From: Nematostella vectensis | Taxonomy: Eukaryota > Cnidaria > Anthozoa > Actiniaria > Edwardsiidae | DNA length: 60,000 nt | Direction: 5' to 3' | Assembly (NCBI RefSeq): GCF_932526225.1 | Contig: NC_064036.1 | Location: 16,053,181-16,113,180, forward strand | Shown here: positions 53,901-60,000 of the stretch, piece after piece | Layout: the number at the start of each line of letters is the position of its first letter | Position numbering within the stretch: position 1 is the stretch's first letter | Position numbers and translations under genes: made by a program | Notes under the pieces: generated by a model | Databases searched by the model: none | What the model was told of the DNA's origin: nothing | Seen by the model: only the letters and a program-made list of their open reading frames with translations

Positions 53901-56900
53901 CTGGATATACCCCTGGCACCTGTAGCTACCGAGACACGCCCCTGACACCTGTAGCTACCTAGACACACCCCTGGCCCCTATAGCTACCTATGTATAGATA
54001 CACCCCTGACACATGTAGCTACCTAGACACACCCCTGACCCCTGTAGCTACCTAGATATACCCCTGGCATCTGTAGCTACCTAGACACACCCCTAACCCC
54101 TATAGCTACCTATGTATAGATACACTCCTGGCACCTGTAGCTACCTAGACACGCCCCTGACACCTGTAGCTACCTAGACACACCCCTAACCCCTGTAGCT
54201 ACCTAGATACACCACTGACCCCTGTAGCTACCTAGACACACCCCTGGCCCATGTAGCTACCTAGATACACCCCTGACACCTGTAGCTACCTAGACACACC
54301 CCTAACCCCTATAGCTACCTATGTATAGATACACTCCTGGCACCTGTAGCTACCTAGACACGCCCCTGACACCTGTAGCTACCTAGACACACCCCTAACC
54401 CCTGTAGCTACCTAGATACACCACTGACCCCTGTAGCTACCTAGACACACCCCTGGCCCATGTAGCTACCTAGATACACCCCTGACACCTGTAGCTACCT
54501 AGACACACCCCTGGCTCCTGTAGCTACCTAGACACACCCCTGGCCCCTGTAGCTACCTAGACACACCCCTGGCCCCTGTAGCTACCTAGATACACCACTG
54601 GCCCCTGTAGCTACCTAGACACACCCCTGGCTCCTGTAGCTACCTAGACACGCCCCTGACCCCTGTAGCTACATAGACACACCCCTGGCTCCTGTAGCTA
54701 CATAGACACACCCCTGGCTCCTGTAGCTACATAGATACACCCCTGGCACATGTAGCTACCTAGATACACCCCTGACACCTGTAGCTACATAGACACACCC
54801 CTGGCTCCTGTAGCTACATAGACACACCCCTGGCCCCTGTAGCTACCTAGATACACCCCTGGCTCCTGTAGCTACCTAGATACACCCCTGACACCTGTAG
54901 CTACCTAGACACGCCCCTGACCCCTGTAGCTACCTAGACACACCCCTGGCCCCTATAGCTACCTATGTATAGATACACCCCTGACACATGTAGCTACCTA
55001 GACACACCCCTGACCCCTGTAGCTACCTAGATATACCCCTGGCATCTGTAGCTACCTAGACACACCCCTAACCCCTATAGCTACCTATGTATACATACAC
55101 TCCTGGCACCTGTAGCTACCTAGACACGCCCCTGACACCTGTAGCTACCTAGACACACCCCTAACCCCTGTAGCTACCTAGATACACCACTGACCCCTGT
55201 AGCTACCTAGACACACCCCTGGCCCATGTAGCTACCTAGATACACCCCTGACCCCTGTAGCTACCTAGACACACCCCTGGCCCATGTAGCTACCTAGACA
55301 CGCCCCTGACACCTGTAGCTACCTAGATAAACCACTGACCCCTGTAGCTACCTAGACACACCCCTGGCCCATGTAGCTACCTAGACACACCCCTGGCTCC
55401 TGTAGCTACATAGACACACTCCTGACACCTGTAGCTACCTAGATACACCACTGACCCCTGTAGCTACCTAGACACACCCCTGGCCCATGTAGCTACCTAG
55501 ATACACCCCTGACCCCTGTAGCTACCTAGACACACCCCTGGCCCATGTAGCTACCTAGACACGCCCCTGACACCTGTAGCTACCTAGATACACCACTGAC
55601 CCCTGTAGCTACCTGGATATACCCCTGGCCCATGTAGCTACCTAGACACGCCCCTGACACCTGTAGGTACCTAGATACACCACTGACCCCTGTAGCTACC
55701 TAGACACACCCCTGGCCAATGTAGCTACCTAGACACGCCCCTGACACCTGTAGCTACCTAGATACACCACTGACCCCTGTAGCTACCTAGACACACCCCT
55801 GGCTCCTGTAGCTACCTAGACACACCTCTGGCCCCTGTAGCTACCTATGTATAGACACACCCCTGACCCCTGTAGCTACCTAGACACACCCCTGGCACCT
55901 GTAGCTACCTAGACACACCCCTGACCCCTGTAGCTACCTAGATACACCCCTGGCACCTGTAGCTACCTAGATACACCCCTGACCCCTGTAGCTACCTAGA
56001 CACACCCCTGGCCCCTGTAGCTACATAGACACGCCCCTGACACCTGTAGCTACCTAGATACACCCCTGGCTCCTGTAGCTACCTAGACACACCCCTGGCT
56101 CCTGTAGCTACCTAGATATACCCCTGGCCCCTATAGCTACCTATGTATGGATACACCCCTGACACATGTAGCTACCTAGACACACCCCTGACCCCTGTAG
56201 CTACCTAGATATACCCCTGGCACATGTAGCTACCTAGATATACCCCTGACCCCTGTAGCTACCTAGACACACCCCTGACCCCTGTAGCTACCTAGATATA
56301 CCCCTGACCCCTGTAGCTACCTAGACACACCCCTGGCACCTGTAGCTACCTAGACACACCCCTGACCCCTGTAGCTACCTAGACACACCCCTGACCCCTG
56401 TAGCTACCTAGACACACCCCTGACCCCTGTAGCTACCTAGACACACCCCTGGCCCCTGTAGCTACCTAGATACACCCCTGGCCCATGTAGCTACCTGGAT
56501 ACACCCCTGGCCCCTGTAGCTACCTAGACACACCCCTGGCCCCTGTAGCTACCTAGATACACCCCTGGCCCATGTAGCTACCTGGATACACCCCTGGCCC
56601 CTGTAGCTACCTAGACACACCCCTGGCTCCTGTAGCTACCTAGATACACACCTGGCTCCTGTAGCTACCTGGATATACCCCTGGCACCTGTAGCTACCGA
56701 GACACGCCCCTGACACCTGTAGCTACCTAAAGTATTTATAGACACACCTCTGGCCCCTGTAGCTACCTAGATACACCCCTGGCTCCTGTAGCTACCTAGA
56801 TACACCCCTGGCCCCTGTAGATACCTAGATACACCCCTGGCCCCTGTAGCTACCTAGATATAGATACACTTTTGGCACATGTAACTACCTAGATATACCC

Positions 56901-59900
56901 CTGACCCCTGTAGCTACCTAGACACACCCCTGGCCCCTGTAGCTACCTAGATATAACCCTGGCACATGTAGCTACCTAGATATACCCCTGGCTCCTGTAG
57001 CTACCTAGATATACCCCTGGCACATGTAGCTACCTAGATATACCCCTGACCCCTGTAGCTACCTAGACACACCCCTGGCCCCTGTAGCTACCTAGATACA
57101 CCCCTGGCTCCTGTAGCTTCCTAGATACACCCCTGGCACCTGTAGCTACCTAGACACACCCCTGACCCCTGTAGCTACCTGGATATACCCCTGGCACCTG
57201 TAGCTACCGAGACACGCCCCTGACACCTGTAGCTACCTAGACACACCCCTGGCCCCTATAGCTACCTATGTATAGATACACCCCTGACACATGTAGCTAC
57301 CTAGACACACCCCTGACCCCTGTAGCTACCTAGATATACCCCTGGCATCTGTAGCTACCTAGACACACCCCTAACCCCTATAGCTACCTATGTATAGATA
57401 CACTCCTGGCACCTGTAGCTACCTAGACACGCCCCTGACACCTGTAGCTACCTAGACACACCCCTAACCCCTGTAGCTACCTAGATACACCACTGACCCC
57501 TGTAGCTACCTAGACACACCCCTGGCCCATGTAGCTACCTAGATACACCCCTGACACCTGTAGCTACCTAGATACACCCCTGACACCTGTAGCTACCTAG
57601 ACACACCCCTGGCTCCTGTAGCTACCTAGATACACCCCTGACACCTGTAGCTACCTAGACACGCCCCTGACCCCTGTAGCTACCTGGATATACCCCTGGC
57701 ACCTGTAGCTACCGAGACACGCCCCTGACACCTGTAGCTACCTGGATATACCCCTGGCACCTGTAGCTACCGAGACACGCCCCTGACACCTGTAGCTACC
57801 TAGACACACCCCTGGCCCCTATAGCTACCTATGTATAGATACACCCCTGACACATGTAGCTACCTAGACACACCCCTGACCCCTGTAGCTACCTAGATAT
57901 ACCCCTGGCATCTGTAGCTACCTAGACACACCCCTAACCCCTATAGCTACCTATGTATAGATACACTCCTGGCACCTGTAGCTACCTAGACACGCCCCTG
58001 ACACCTGTAGCTACCTAGACACACCCCTAACCCCTGTAGCTACCTAGATACACCACTGACCCCTGTAGCTACCTAGACACACCCCTGGCCCATGTAGCTA
58101 CCTAGATACACCCCTGACACCTGTAGCTACCTAGATACACCCCTGACACCTGTAGCTACCTAGACACACCCCTGGCTCCTGTAGCTACCTAGATACACCC
58201 CTGACACCTGTAGCTACCTAGACACGCCCCTGACCCCTGTAGCTACCTGGATATACCCCTGGCACCTGTAGCTACCGAGACACGCCCCTGACACCTGTAG
58301 CTACCTAGACACACCCCTGGCCCCTATAGCTACCTATGTATAGATACACCCCTGACACATGTAGCTACCTAGACACACCCCTGACCCCTGTAGCTACCTA
58401 GATATACCCCTGGCATCTGTAGCTACCTAGACACACCCCTAACCCCTATAGCTGCCTATGTATAGATACACTCCTGGCACCTGTAGCTACCTAGACACGC
58501 CCCTGACACCTGTAGCTACCTAGACACACCCCTAACCCCTGTAGCTACCTAGATACACCACTGACCCCTGTAGCTACCTAGACACACCCCTGGCCCATGT
58601 AGCTACCTAGATACACCCCTGACACCTGTAGCTACCTAGACACACCCCTGACACCTGTAGCTACCTAGATACACCCCTGACACCTGTAGCTACCTAGACA
58701 CACCCCTGGCTCCTGTAGCTACCTAGACACACCCCTGGCCCCTGTAGCTACCTAGACACACCCCTGGCCCCTGTAGCTACCTAGATACACCACTGGCCCC
58801 TGTAGCTACCTAGACACACCCCTGGCTCCTGTAGCTACCTAGACACGCCCCTGACCCCTGTAGCTACATAGACACACCCCTGGCTCCTGTAGCTACATAG
58901 ACACACCCCTGGCTCCTGTAGCTACATAGATACACCCCTGGCACATGTAGCTACCTAGATACACCCCTGACACCTGTAGCTACATAGACACACCCCTGGC
59001 TCCTGTAGCTACATAGACACACCCCTGGCCCCTGTAGCTACCTAGATACACCCCTGGCTCCTGTAGCTACCTAGATACACCCCTGACACCTGTAGCTACC
59101 TAGACACGCCCCTGACCCCTGTAGCTACCTGGATATACCCCTGGCACCTGTAGCTACCGAGACACGCCCCTGACACCTGTAGCTGCCTAGACACACCCCT
59201 GGCCCCTATAGCTACCTATGTATAGATACACCCCTGACACATGTAGCTACCTAGACACACCCCTGACCCCTGTAGCTACCTAGATATACCCCTGGCATCT
59301 GTAGCTACCTAGACACACCCCTAACCCCTATAGCTACCTATGTATACATACACTCCTGGCACCTGTAGCTACCTAGACACGCCCCTGACACCTGTAGCTA
59401 CCTAGACACACCCCTAACCCCTGTAGCTACCTAGATACACCACTGACCCCTGTAGCTACCTAGACACACCCCTGGCCCATGTAGCTACCTAGATACACCC
59501 CTGACCCCTGTAGCTACCTAGACACACCCCTGGCCCATGTAGCTACCTAGACACGCCCCTGACACCTGTAGCTACCTAGATAAACCACTGACCCCTGTAG
59601 CTACCTAGACACACCCCTGGCCCATGTAGCTACCTAGACACACCCCTGGCTCCTGTAGCTACATAGACACACTCCTGACACCTGTAGCTACCTAGATACA
59701 CCACTGACCCCTGTAGCTACCTAGACACACCCCTGGCCCATGTAGCTACCTAGATACACCCCTGACCCCTGTAGCTACCTAGACACACCCCTGGCCCATG
59801 TAGCTACCTAGACACGCCCCTGACACCTGTAGCTACCTAGATACACCACTGACCCCTGTAGCTACCTGGATATACCCCTGGCCCATGTAGCTACCTAGAC

Positions 59901-60000
59901 ACGCCCCTGACACCTGTAGGTACCTAGATACACCACTGACCCCTGTAGCTACCTAGACACACCCCTGGCCCATGTAGCTACCTAGACACGCCCCTGACAC
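50981..60000. repeat. Giant 29-bp minisatellite, more than 300 copies, runs off right edge
   Basis: The unit is gtagctacctagacacaccc plus ctgacccct, with variants gatata, ggctcct, cacatgt, and a longer variant with ctatgtatagatac. It lies in an intron of the ASH2L-like gene. Composite blocks of about 500-575 bases recur, and a larger block of about 4.2 kb is repeated (about 53.0-55.8 and 57.2-60.0 kb share rare variants such as tgtatacataca, gataaaccactg and tgtaggtacc). Confidence 0.97.

Noticed and set aside
50981-60000. Possible CRISPR-like 29-bp repeat
   Set aside because: Repeat length matches some CRISPR repeats, but there are no spacers and no cas genes; it is a minisatellite.

Overview
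The window is animal nuclear DNA: split genes with GT-AG introns, tRNA-derived SINEs, MITE-like inverted repeats, a decayed LTR retroelement and very large minisatellites. An extracellular-matrix gene carrying a ShKT module, and a one-exon GPCR nested inside it, point to a cnidarian, probably an anthozoan such as a sea anemone. That assignment is inference. All exon boundaries were read by eye from splice consensus, reading phase and domain continuity; no transcript or database was consulted.

Left half, minus strand (33.1 kb down to the left edge): one perlecan-like (HSPG2-like) gene. I could assemble 24 phase-compatible coding exons, about 2,064 residues, from the signal peptide to the first laminin-type repeats; the gene continues off the left edge. 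Order: signal peptide, linker, ShKT, SEA, LamG, SEA, LDLa, a 762-residue Thr/Asn-rich mucin-like exon, LDLa, LDLa, Ig, laminin-EGF piece, laminin IV. SEA-LDLa-Ig-laminin IV-LE is the vertebrate perlecan order; ShKT, LamG and the mucin exon are extra. The laminin IV module is interrupted by two symmetric exons, one Ser/Thr/Pro-rich and one a ten-cysteine VWC module. A complete plus-strand class A GPCR (12155-13093) sits in its 8.2 kb intron.

Middle: about 5 kb without recognisable genes (33.1-38.4 kb) separates the perlecan 5' end from a divergently transcribed plus-strand gene at 38382-45967. Its ten exons join without a phase conflict into 533 residues with ionotropic glutamate receptor topology (S1, M1, pore loop, M2, S2, M3), but the pore carries a full potassium-channel filter, TMTTVGYGD. 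This is the most interesting gene in the window.

Right: the last two coding exons of an ASH2L-like gene (minus strand, 48207-50770), convergent with the receptor gene. Its last intron holds a 60-bp array and the preceding intron holds more than 9 kb of a 29-bp minisatellite that runs off the right edge.

Recurring theme: at six places a tandem array is made from the edge of an exon plus its neighbouring intron or 3' flank, so that splice sites (four donors and one acceptor) or, in one case, the 3' end of a coding sequence are repeated next to the real one.
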